Positions 29,197 through 37,902 of a DNA stretch of 40,992 nt are shown here, one piece after another. Both the position numbers and the translations under genes were made by a program. This DNA comes from Anthoceros angustus. Its lineage: Eukaryota; Streptophyta; Anthocerotopsida; Anthocerotales; Anthocerotaceae. Below the pieces are notes generated by a model that saw only the letters and a list, made by a program, of their open reading frames with translations, was not told where the DNA came from and ran no database searches. Each line of letters begins with the position of its first letter. The stretch's first letter is position 1. Where the stretch lies: assembly GCA_010909165.1 (NCBI GenBank), contig VJWM01000359.1, forward strand, positions 1 to 40,992. Direction: 5' to 3'.

Positions 29197-29600
29197 TCAA
29201 TTATCAACTACCATCGTATGGGATAGGGCGTCGTGCCAACCTGTTTCACTAAATATATAGGACAAACCATCAAATGGAATCAGGCGGCAGAGGCTTCTGA
29301 TAAGTATTTCCTTCAACGATGGCTTTCTCCATGCTTACTTACCACCTTAGTAGCTGTTATAAACTTAGCCGGAGATTTATTGAAAACCATTCAAACAGAA
29401 AGTAATAGGCGAAATACAAAACAAAATAATATACTCCTAACCAGTTCGATCCCTCCTCCGAACCACATTGCCCATCCAATCGAATGCAAATGCATGGGCC
29501 ATAATGATGAGGTTGAATAGGATGGTATCGACAATCAGATTTGACAGTCGCGTTCCTTTTTGGCGGGTTGTAGGAGGGGTGTTTGTGTCATGGTATTCAT
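29197..29600 (-). CDS. RDD-family membrane protein
   Basis: The first helix reads RLSNLIVDTILFNLIIMAHA, with the Arg and Asp that name the family. After an indel come ELVRSILFCFV and FNKSPAKFITATKVVSKHG, the conserved loop. The end, LKEILIRSLCRLIPFDGLSY then FSETGWHDALSHTMVVD, carries the third conserved Asp. About 135 residues, standard length. It has two or three membrane helices. RDD proteins are poorly understood; some are linked to transport or stress. Confidence 0.85.
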
Positions 29601-29610
29601 TCAGGTGATT

Positions 29611-29897
29611 TTACCGACTTTTGGACCCCTCAGCAGAACGACAAAAAGCAACACTGACTGTCAGCAGCGGTATCCCAAACAAAAGGCGGCCAATATCGCC
29701 CCCATTCTCCCCGGAAACAAAACGTTTCAGCAAACCCCATCCGATGATCATTCCATAGCCCAATGCCAGCCCTAAGAGCTTGCCGACCAGCCCCAAAACT
29801 TATGGACATTTTGCGACGGCAGGTATTTCAGTACGGCAGCCGAAACGGTCACCAATAGGTGAAATATCAGCACGATGGTCAATATTGCCAGCAGCAT
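29611..29897 (-). CDS. Hypothetical small membrane protein
   Basis: Two hydrophobic stretches, MLLAILTIVLIFHLLVTVSA and KLLGLALGYGMIIGWGLLKR, are separated by VLKYLPSQNVHKFWG with an indel. A third, IGRLLFGIPLLTVSVAF, follows. It lies just ahead of the RDD gene on the same strand. No family recognised. Confidence 0.5.
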
Positions 29898-29944
29898 AAG
29901 TCCGTTGATGGGGATTTATTTGAAATTGTCCAGGATCGCTGCGG

Positions 29945-30300
29945 TCAACCCTCCTCCAACCGCTTGTCATTGAAGTATTCTGCCGCGGTGAGCGCCATAC
30001 TTGCGATATGGTGTCCGCTGTCATGGTCAAACGCAGCCGGCTCGCCCGACGCATTGTAGGTTACTTTGGCTACCAGCTCAGCCAGCCGGATATAGGTTTC
30101 GTGCTTATAAGTCGTGTTGCGCAACGACCAATCCGAATGGCGGAAAATGCCCGTGTGCCTCTTTCCACCTTTTTCTGTCGTCTATGATCGCGAACAGTGC
30201 TTTTACAGGTGGGGATATGCTCCAGATACGGATCAAACTGCGACAATACCCGACCCGCCACCCTGGGCGAACCTCATTCAACAAACTTTCAAATAATTGC
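29945..30300 (-). CDS. Hypothetical protein, frameshifted
   Basis: The best-supported part is the C-terminus: HSDWSLRNTTYKHETYIRLA, then ELVAKVTYNASGEPAAFDHD, SGHHIASMALTAAEYFNDKR, ending LEEG. It contains several His and Asp residues but no motif I recognise. The N-terminal part (FDPYLEHIPT) lies in another frame, and the start is not fixed. Confidence 0.45.
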
Positions 30301-30308
30301 TCTCAATC

Positions 30309-31042
30309 TTAATATTCTTCCTGATCTCGGATAACGCTGTTTTCATGCGCGAAAGGTATAGACGGAATGATTACCATAGACAGCAGGATTGCAGCGATGG
30401 CACTGACTGTTAAATTGCCCAAACTCCATCCTCCCCAGCCGACATCCTGAACAATACGATCAAGCCGGCGCACAGGAAAATAAAGAACCAATACCGCCAC
30501 CTGCCCTTCCGTTTGGATACTTTTCGGCGGGCATTGAATACACTGCTCCGCACAATGATAAAACCGGCGAAGCTGCTCAGGTGCTGCGCGATCTTGTACC
30601 CTGGAAGGGATGGCCAAATAGAAAGATATTTCCTGAAGCAACTGGATTTTGCTGACAAAATATCCGCTGTGCTGAAGCTGTCCCACAGCAGGTGGGAGCA
30701 GGTACCCAACAGTATTGAATAAATAACTACAATCCAGTGATGTTTTACATAGGGCATCCACTTGAAATCCGGCAATTCTCCCACCTGGATCGTATCATCT
30801 GTGGAGGTTGATGATCAGTTTTGTTCGCAGCGAATAATGAAAATAAAGGTCAGCAGCAATGCCAGCGGCAGATCAAAATAGAAAACACCGGAGACGGTAT
30901 GGCTGTACTTGCTGTACACGCTCATTCTAATGAAATACTCAAAATCGGGGACTATGCTTCCGATGACAGTCAAAGAAATCCGCTTTTCTCCGAATTTGTT
31001 GAGCGGTAGAATAATGGCCGGATGGCAAAAGGTAAATGGCAT
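30309..31042 (-). CDS. DUF4184-family membrane protein
   Basis: The N-terminus matches the family closely: MPFTFCHPAIILPLNKFGEK, then SLTVIGSIVPDFEYFIRMSV and SGVFYFDLPLALLLTFIFH. The conserved HPA, SxxPDFEYFxR and FDLPL elements are all present. After indels, HHWIVVIYSILLGTCSHLLW is the next helix with the SHLLWD motif, and VSAIAAILLSMVIIPSI is the last. About 245 residues with five or six membrane helices. It resembles membrane-bound metal-dependent hydrolases of the YdjM type, but the activity is untested. Confidence 0.85.
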
Positions 31043-31137
31043 GTTTAGGATCTCAGTGTACGCGCTGGCTATTTGGTTCGACTCCGTTTCTTTGAATAGA
31101 GATGTTTTCGATGCGTGCATATGCAATTGGAACAGGA

Positions 31138-31602
31138 TCAATAGGATAATACGAAACGGCTATTTTCCCGCAGGCGGTAGTCGCCTGCCAAATACCAGTC
31201 AACATATCGCCAAATGTCAGGTCTAACCTGGGGTGGTCTTGCGAATGAAACAGCGATTTGTTTCTTTCATCCAATTTGCCAAGCGATAGCACCCATACGA
31301 TCCATACCAATAAGGTGAAGGAGACTGACAGGAGGATCAACAATACGATATGTGAACCAAATAATTCTCCTTCACTCCTAAAATGTTTTCGAATAGTCAA
31401 AGCCCGTATGTTTCAATTGGTACCTATCGACGAATTTCTCCAATAATTCCAGGTTGTCATCTCCATAACATGCAAGGTCTCCCTCGATTTTGGTGGATAA
31501 ACCTGCAACAGATTCCCCTGTTTCCTGTTCGATAAATGACCGCAGTTCTATGTAGGCAGCCCTGGCGGATTTGAACCCGATGGGATATTCTTTCTGTTGC
31601 AT
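31138..31602 (-). CDS. DUF1493-like (acyl-carrier-fold) protein with membrane segment
   Basis: The start MQQKEYPIGFKSARAAYIEL is followed by RSFIEQETGESVAGLSTKIE, GDLACYGDDNLELLEKFVDR and YQLKHTGFDYSKTF. The GDD-xxExLxxF pattern and the following F-x-x-S/YF are those of DUF1493. After an indel a membrane helix appears (FGSHIVLLILLSVSFTLLVW) and then LDLTFGDML, the GDL-like end of the domain, with WYLAGDYRL one frame over. About 155 residues. Such proteins occur as possible immunity or envelope proteins. Confidence 0.65.
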
Positions 31603-31609
31603 TTATTCT

Positions 31610-31811
31610 CTATGATGAAGGAACAATTTATGACTTCTTGTGCAAAATGAACCTTCTGATGGCTGTCAAGATTGTTTTGAGGCCTGAAATAAGTGGTGAT
31701 AAAGGTGATCATGTTATCCTGTGATGGTGAGGCCAGCCAACCCATTGCAAAATCAGTTACTCCATCTGCTTACGATTCAGGACAGAGTTTAACTTCTGTT
31801 TTAGTTGTCAT
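31610..31811 (-). CDS. Hypothetical protein coupled to the preceding membrane protein
   Basis: The start codon lies in an ATGA overlap with the stop of the upstream gene, which supports both. Visible residues: MTTKTEVKLCPES, then after an indel GWLASPSQDNMITFITTYFR and LDSHQKVHFAQEVINCSFI. About 65-70 residues, family unknown. Confidence 0.5.
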
Positions 31812-32008
31812 ATACTTTCGCCAACACCGCTTTTAGCGGCGGTATTTTCGATGGAGGCATAGGAGGTATTTGAACTTTTCGCGGCAACTTCGGGATTGGA
31901 AATATCAGCTCGACGCTTTACGATTTTATGTTGTATAATAAGCACCAGCCATGCTAAAACAAGCATCAGGCAATTCGACTTGTCAAACAAGCTCAGATTC
32001 TGTCGCAA
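31808..32008 (-). CDS. Hypothetical small membrane protein
   Basis: One membrane helix, CLMLVLAWLVLIIQHKIVKR, is followed by a low-complexity polar tail, AKSSNTSYASIENTAAKSGV, ending at an ATGA overlap. About 66 residues. No family known. Confidence 0.45.
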   Translation of the reverse strand: MRQNLSLFDKSNCLMLVLAWLVLIIQHKIVKRRADISNPEVAAKSSNTSYASIENTAAKSGVGESI

Positions 32009-32156
32009 CGGAATGATTTTCCAGGATGTACCGTATAGTCTTTAGGGGAACGAATAGTTGTCAGATTAGTCGTTGTATGTCTTCAAATAAAAATAATTTA
32101 ACTTGGCATTCATCTCCTTATATCTGATTTTAGCGTTACCAACTTATTATATCTCC

Positions 32157-32482
32157 TTATCCATGCAACGACCCCATCGGTAGGACAAGATAAAACACGA
32201 AATTCAGCAGGTGCCAGATGTCAAATTCAAAATCTTCATCACTCATTTTAGGGAGTTCTGCTATTTTCCCTGATAGTAGGTCCGAATTCTCCATCCATTT
32301 CCATGGTGTGACAAAAATCCGAATCGAATTCAAATGGTTGCAGAATGATCGTGCATCGATATCCGTCGAATCCGCTAATTCAGGAAAAAAAAAAGCCGAT
32401 CTCTCCTCAAGTATCCTAGTATTTCTTCACCTCTGTTAACGGCACTCTTTGCCGCAACCTCCAGTTTGTTATAGTCCGTCAT
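32157..32482 (-). CDS. Hypothetical protein
   Basis: It starts MTDYNKLEVAAKSAVNRGEE and ILGYLRRDR. A run of nine T between 32380 and 32400 region breaks the frame. It continues IDARSFCNHLNSIRIFVTPW, KIAELPKMSDEDFEFDIWHL and NFVFYLVLPMGSLHG. Length about 108 residues. The acidic DEDFEFD end and small size fit an immunity-type protein, but no family is recognised. Confidence 0.5.
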
Positions 32483-32625
32483 ACTGGTTTTCTGATGTTT
32501 GAGGAGGTACGTTCACCTCATGAGAATATTTCGCCGGATTTTGGCCAAAACATGCTCAATTATCTTATGTAATATTGACAATTGTTTCGCCCTTGTTGGC
32601 TGATAACTTTTATCCCAATGTCTCA

Positions 32626-33268
32626 TTAGAACTGGTAGCTGTTCTCTTTGATCGCAATCAATGTCAATTCCTTCATTTCCTTATCGATCATGCCTTCAAG
32701 GACAAATTGCGCAAATGTTACTCCGATAATGGCGTTGTCCTGATTCACCAGTAGTGTTACTCCCATGTCTTTGGACGACTCCACCACAATCTCCCGAAGT
32801 TGGGCATCGGATATGGTCTGCATTGAAGTGTCCCTGGCATTTGTTAACGCAGAACGCATCGCCTTCATTTGTGCTAAAATTTCGATTCAGTTTTAATAAC
32901 GGTGTAGAAAGGTACTTTTCTATTTTTATCGAATCCAATGAGGATATGTCGAATTTGGGATATCCTGTCCTAGCCAGCCAGTCGGTTAGATATATGGTTA
33001 CGGGTTTCCGGGTATTTGCCTGCCTCCATTCTAGGAATCCATAAGCCGCATTGCTGCCATCATCATTTCCAAAGGGAGCTGTTTCCTCAATCGGACTCAA
33101 AGGAATTCTTCGTTCATTACCTTTTGTGCATTGATGTGGCAGTTTTCCACTCATAACGAAAAGTGTCTATGTTCGTTGGCGATGATGTCTTGGTTCCGTA
33201 TGCTACATAATCCTTTGATTAAGTGAACATCCGGCAAGCCCCAGTAATAATATTATTATTGCTTTCAT
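32626..33268 (-). CDS. Putative lipoprotein of unknown family
   Basis: The N-terminus MKAIIILLLGLAGCSLNQR is a signal peptide with an LAGC lipobox. After indels come VAYGTKTSSPTNIDTFRYEW, GFLEWRQANTRKPVTIYLTD, WLARTGYPKFDISSLDSIKI and LSTPLLKLNRNF, then MKAMRSALTNARDTSMQTIS and VVESSKDMGVTLLVNQDNAI, ending IAIKENSYQF. About 210 residues. The mature protein should sit on the periplasmic face of a membrane. Function unknown. Confidence 0.6.
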
Positions 33269-33284
33269 TCAGGATTGTAAATGG

Positions 33285-33785
33285 TCTTCGAAGCAGGTGA
33301 TAGTGTGCAGATATTGGTGAAGCCAGTTTTATCTGTCGTGCATATATTGTTCAAATGGAGTTTTATTCCAGATTTATCCTGAAATTTCTGGATCCAAATA
33401 CCGTCTTGTATTTGTCTTTGGACGGACTGATGTTGGTGGCAATGCGTTTAAAATCTGATCTTCAAGAATGCTTCGCCACCTCAGCTACATCAATCGGTTG
33501 GCGAGGGAATATATCCGCCAGCGGTATAGGTAACCAGGTCAAGAGCGTCTTTTGACATTATAATGATAGGGATTTCCCTTTGATCCAGCAAGCATCTTAT
33601 TGTTTATTCTGGAAAAGGTTAACCAAAAGATAAGCGTGAAAAACCTGTATTGCAGCCAGCTTGACGATCCAGGAAAGCACATTTTGTCTACGACTGTTTT
33701 TTGCGAAGAAGCAGCGGTGCGATCGAGATCGTTCCAATCAGCGTTGATAAAAACAGTGGAAGTTGACATTGACGCCGAATGAACA
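33285..33785 (-). CDS. Possible small membrane protein, frames unresolved
   Basis: Hydrophobic stretches LFLSTLIGTISIAPLLL and LAAIQVFHAYLLVNLFQNK lie in two frames. After them come EIPIIIMSKDALDLVTYTAG and, in another frame, IKLHLNNICTTDKTGFTNIC. This would suit a two-helix protein with a soluble tail, but I could not fix one reading. Treat as weak. Confidence 0.25.
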
Positions 33786-34263
33786 ACTTTTGACCTGGGC
33801 GCTGATCAGACCTCGTTCAGTTACCCCAAGTCCCTTGAAACTTTTTGAAATTCAATCTCCACCTCCTGCTGCAAGATCTGCGCGTACAGCTCCCAGGTGT
33901 CAAGACTGCCTTTGTCAGATTCGCCGCTTGTTCAAAGCAGCACGCATGTTTCAAAAACGTTGCCTTGCATTGGGCAGTTATTACAGGATGAACTTCGGAT
34001 GCATGGAAAAGTTCGGCAAGTGTCTACTGGTACTTAAGCCTCCAAAGCCACTTTGGCTTTAAACACAGGAGAGGATATTCTGTGCGTTTGCTTATTCATT
34101 TGTGCTAGTTAAATTACGAAAGATTATTCACTAGCCTCGTGTCCCTGTTTATTTTGGGGAGTTTTATACATTGATGTTTGACCAGAGTAGCCGTCTTGGA
34201 ATTTCAGTTGTTCTTTTCCGCATGGAAAATAGGTTAGTAAATTAAGCCCGGGGTTGAGAAAAT
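33786..34263. other. No confident gene
   Basis: A 99-codon plus-strand frame at 33763-34062 lacks family resemblance. A minus-strand stretch (DTWELYAQILQQEVEIEFQK near 33860) looks protein-like but is too short to assign. Confidence 0.4.
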
Positions 34264-34425
34264 TTGAACAGCATTCGTATAACCTGCCTGATTATTGATG
34301 ACAATCCCATTGCCAGAGCCACATTGGTGCATTTAATAAGCCAGCTAAAAGACCTGGAACTTAAAGGCGAATTTGACAATGCTGTGGAGGCTTATACTCA
34401 TTTACGACACCAAACTGATGTGACA
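34264..34425 (+). pseudogene. Response-regulator receiver domain, N-terminal fragment
   Basis: IRITCLIIDDNPIARATLVH, then LISQLKDLELKGEFDNAVEA and YTHLRHQT, is the first third of a LytTR-type receiver domain, with the paired acidic residues (IDDNP) that bind Mg2+. The phosphoacceptor Asp region and DNA-binding domain do not follow in any frame. The sequence instead passes into the end of the convergent amidase gene. It is a truncation or an assembly join. The start may be a TTG at 34264 or an ATG lost by an indel. Confidence 0.65.
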
Positions 34426-34525
34426 CCATTGCAATTCCGTCGATCATTTCAAGACAATTAACCTGCTATCTTATTATTGTCAATCAGGATTTTTAATAAA
34501 AGTATGGGTTTCGATTGCTTTGTAA

Positions 34526-36045
34526 CTACTTACAGCTTCGGTGCTGCAAATGCCACGCAGTACTTTGTTCAAACGCATAGCCGATCCGGCATAAAGTGGC
34601 TTCTGAAATGCACTGCCCATCAATTGGAACCCTGGGGAGGAAATCCGTTTTCCGCCTTACCGCAAGGCAAGGTCAGGATGGAATTCCGGCAAGATTAGCC
34701 GGAAGGCAATAATGCGAATCAATGTCGTTGCTGAATTTGATCATGTTATTTTCCATGAAATGACCTCGCCAACCTTGTTCGGTCACTTTGGCCATGCCCC
34801 AGCGGGCGCTATCAGTGCATCAATAGAAGACAATGCATCGCGAAATTGCTGAAACGCTTCTTTGCGTTGAATAGACTGCTGATACTGCTCTTCCGTTACA
34901 GAATTGCCAAAAGAAATGAAATCTCTAAAGAAGTTTCCATATTCTTCTTTGTGAGCTAAAAATACTTTCCTGTTTGCCGCTGCTGCCTCAAAACTGGTGA
35001 TTACATTCCATACATCAGGAACGTCCGGCATGTTAAAGTTTACTATCGTAGCACCAAGTTCTTTGAACTGACTGACGGCAGCCTCAATGGCGGAAACCAA
35101 TGCAGTACTGCTGTCTTTCTTTATATAGTTCCAGTCAACACGCGCATTCCCTTCACGCCTGCTGCAAGCGATGGCAGAATGGAGACCTGTTCAGCAGGGA
35201 CAGTGCTGCTATCATTGGCATCGTGTCCGGCTATCGCCTCCAGCACAATCGCCACATCTTCCACCGAGCGGGCCATTGGCCCAATGGAATCAAATGTTGC
35301 AGGCAGTGCGCCATACCTGCTTACCAATCGATAGGTAGTCTTTAGCCCGACAATTCCATTTGCGGATGAGGGCAGCCGTATAACCCCTGTATCAGAGCCG
35401 AGCGATGCAGAGCCCGCAGCGGTGGCTACCTGGGGCCACTTGATGAAACACCTGTCCACAAATCTTCACCCAGGGGTTTTTCGGAATGTTATAAGCATTA
35501 CTATATCCAAGCAAAGCGCCCTCGGTCAGGTTAAGTTTCCCAGAATAACTGCTCCATGCGCGCTCAGTTTCGTTATTACCGTGGCATCATAAGGAGGAGT
35601 AAAATCAGCATTAAATGCATGCCCCATCGTAGTGGGCGCATTGGTGGTAAGCAACAGATCTTTTACGCCGATGGGAATACCGTGAAGCGGCCCACGATAA
35701 ATACCCGCCTTTGATTCTTTGTCCAGCTGCTTTGCCTGACTATAGCCGATTCATGCATCACGGTGATATAACTGTTCAGATGGCTCCGTCAAGGCGCTGG
35801 ATTCTTTCGAGGAGCAGACGGGTTAGTGCTTCAGCAGTTATTCGCTTGGATCTGATCCAGTTGCCAACGCCTCGGCCAATGTGCGGAAATGTAGCGTTGA
35901 CTTCTCGTCTTCGGTTAACTGGAACAAGTTTATTCGTGCAGCGGGCAGGTAGAACGAAAGAATGCGCCGATATCAGACCAGTTGCTGTTCTCCTTGTCAT
36001 CTTTGCATTAACCTGATCGGATGATGACCGCGTGAGTTTATTCAT
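34526..36045 (-). CDS. Amidase-signature-family hydrolase
   Basis: Amidase-signature enzymes hydrolyse amides using a Ser-cisSer-Lys triad. The Lys lies in HGIPIGVKDLLLTT. The Ser cluster is GVSSSGPQVATAAGSASLGS followed by DTGVIRLPSSANGIVGLKTT, where one or two missing bases hide the usual GSG and GGSIR. Then come SRYGALPATFDSIGPMARSV, EDVAIVLEAIAGHDANDSST and the C-terminus PGFQLMGSAF with EQSTAWHLQH. About 500 residues. The N-terminus is uncertain; ALTRLLLERIQRLDGAI is the usual first helix. Twelve or more indels occur. Substrate unknown. Confidence 0.88.
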
Positions 36046-36090
36046 TTCCAGTGATGTTGTAATGGTAAACAGAACGATCCGTTGATCATT

Positions 36091-36456
36091 TCATGGAATG
36101 AAAAGCCAGTTTATTTCCTTCTGTATCGAGAACTGCGCCATGAAGCCGTTTGCGCCAAGGGAAGTCTTGGTGCGAAGTACTTTGCCTCCCGCAGTCGCTA
36201 CACGACAATGGAACTTCCGGTCATCCCCACCATTAAGGTAGATCAGCACACCATCCTGCGAAGGAACGTATCCCTGCTCTTCTACAATACCTCCGGTGAT
36301 CTCTCCTTGCTGCATGTCAGCCGGAAACATAGCATACTTCATCTCAGGGAAGGGCATGATCAACTTCTGTGTCAAGTACGGCTTCATAAAAGGACTTCGC
36401 TCTTTCAAAGTCAGCAGCAGGATTTCAAACCAGCTGATCGCGTGTTTCATCGGCAT
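36091..36456 (-). CDS. VOC (glyoxalase-fold) family protein
   Basis: It begins MPMKHAISWFEI, the first metal-side strand, and continues PEMKYAMFPADMQQGEITGG, IVEEQGYVPSQDGVLIYLNG and VATAGGKVLRTKTSLGANGF. FMAQF then leads into the final strand one frame over. This is the paired beta-alpha-beta-beta-beta plan of VOC proteins of about 120 residues, with His and Glu ligands partly lost to indels. It is 35 bases after the AraC gene on the same strand and may be under its control. Confidence 0.82.
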   Translation of the reverse strand: MPMKHAISWFEILLLTLKERSPFMKPYLTQKLIMPFPEMKYAMFPADMQQGEITGGIVEEQGYVPSQDGVLIYLNGGDDRKFHCRVATAGGKVLRTKTSLGANGFMAQFSIQKEINWLFIP

Positions 36457-36483
36457 AAATTTGGCTATTTGTTACCGACAAAT

Positions 36484-37284
36484 CTAGAGGCCATTGTCCG
36501 CACAGAATTGTAAAATGTTTCGTAAGCGGAATGAAATTGGGATTATGCCGGGTCGCCGGAAAACTGAGGCAAAATGCTTTGTAATTTTCGGGGTCATGCC
36601 TGTTCTGCGCCTGAAGTCGTTAATGAAATGCGACTGGTCATAAAACGCATGGATCTGGGAGAGTGGTTTGTCCGCCTGTTTTGCGATGGCTGCAAGGTGC
36701 TGATCAAAACGGATGATTCCTGCATTTTGACCGAAGCCCCAAAGTATTTTTACATCCGTCCATAGTTTCTTTCGTGTGCACTTCAACCGGGAGCACATCT
36801 TCGACGGTGTAGGGAAGCAGCTGCGAAATGCTTTCGATATATTCAAGTAGTTCGAATCCTTTATGTGCGCAATTATAGCGGTAAAATGTGCTTCAATTGC
36901 CGCAAAACCCTCTTCGGACTAAGCCCCAGCAACTGCTTGCGTAAACCATACATGTCGGTTGTTGTCCAATGTTCAAAGATAAGGCCTGATCATTGGTTTC
37001 GTGTACCGGCAGCGTACAAAAGAAGGACAGCATACCGGGCTTGATGCCAATGACATAGAACCGGGTTGTACCGCGGTTTTCCAGGAGAAAAGGAGAAACC
37101 TGCCTGCCATTAATCCATACCAGACTTTTGTTTTCCATTTCTGTGTGGGTATACGGATCACAGGTAAAAAGTTATCTCCAGATTGATGAGGATGTTCTGG
37201 TACACACGCTGAAAGGCCAGACCATTTCCCATCCCTTCAATGTACACCATGCTGTTCACAAAGTGACGAAGCGGTTCACGGGGA
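36484..37284 (-). CDS. AraC-family transcriptional regulator
   Basis: The N-terminal sensor shows EPLRHFVNSMVYIEGMGNGL, then YTHTEMENKSLVWINGRQVS and TRFYVIGIKPGMLSFF. The C-terminal double HTH shows HLAAIAKQADKPLSQIHAFY and DQSHFINDFRRRTGMTPK, the classic second HTH and F-x-x-x-F-G-hinge pattern. About 265 residues. Eight or so indels. Related regulators (DUF6597-type N-terminus) often control the enzyme gene beside them, here the VOC protein. Confidence 0.8.
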
Positions 37285-37850
37285 GTGTATGATAGAAAGG
37301 AAGGATTCACCAATAACAGCTATAGCATAAATAAAGTACAACTTTTCGGCCTTACCAGGAAGTGCCGGCAACTGAATAAATGCTTTCTATGCGAAACACT
37401 TCCTCATGGCATTGATAGATTGATGCAGTATTTACATAAGGTATTGTCAAATCAGTCACTTTCGATGATTTTGGCTCAAGTTCTTTACTTCCTTTGCCCG
37501 TGAGTGATTCAGGTGAGTATCGAATTTAAAGTTCAACAAACTGATTGTCACCAATTTATGTGGTAGGTCGTCGTCCTGTCTTCCCGACTAAAGCCAAACG
37601 GCACCATTTGAACTTACCAGGAATTGCTCTTCGTAAAAGTCAGGTAATTGCAGCTGTTCTCCTGAACAAGCATTTAAAGCGGCTGTATTGGCGAATGGCA
37701 CACGCCTCCTTTGGTCCCCATACGCTAAGGGCAATAGACACAGCGGCCATTCGCAGACACTGCTAGGTTTCCTGGCCAGATCTTGGCGAGATGGCTGTTA
37801 AAATCCGCCATATCTGTCATTTCAGGACTAGTTGTGGAGTGGTTTAATTT
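37285..37850. other. Non-coding stretch with the third element copy and an inverted repeat
   Basis: No convincing gene. It holds the third copy of the tail motif (37570-37588) and a 9-bp inverted repeat, GCGAATGGC (37691-37699) and GCCATTCGC (37746-37754). Weaker flanking pairs (GGCTG/CAGC) could extend the stem. Confidence 0.5.
37507..37588 (+). ncRNA. Candidate structured element, copy 3
   Basis: A small stem, ATTC (37507-37510) with GAAT (37522-37525), surrounds GGTGAGTATC. A short CACC/GTGG hairpin follows, then the tail GTCGTCCTGTCTTCCCGAC at 37570-37588, identical over 19 bases to unit 2. The GAGTAAATCCATGAG loop is not conserved here. Confidence 0.4.
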
Positions 37851-37902
37851 TTTATATTCCTCCGCAAGTGGTAAAAATCATATATTTGTGGAGGAATATA
37901 AA
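37851..37902 (+). promoter_or_regulatory. Inverted repeat enclosing the ATPase ribosome-binding site
   Basis: TTTATATTCCTCCGCAA (37851-37867) pairs with TTGTGGAGGAATATAAA (37886-37902), 17 bases with one G-U-type mismatch. The GGAGG ribosome-binding site (37890-37894) and the first base of the start codon lie in the right arm. In RNA it would hide the site; in DNA it could be an operator. Confidence 0.65.

Noticed and set aside
33539-33840. Rest of the LytTR response regulator on the minus strand
   Set aside because: EIPIIIMSKDALDLVTYTAG looks receiver-like, but it is on the opposite strand from the fragment at 34264 and lacks a phosphoacceptor motif.
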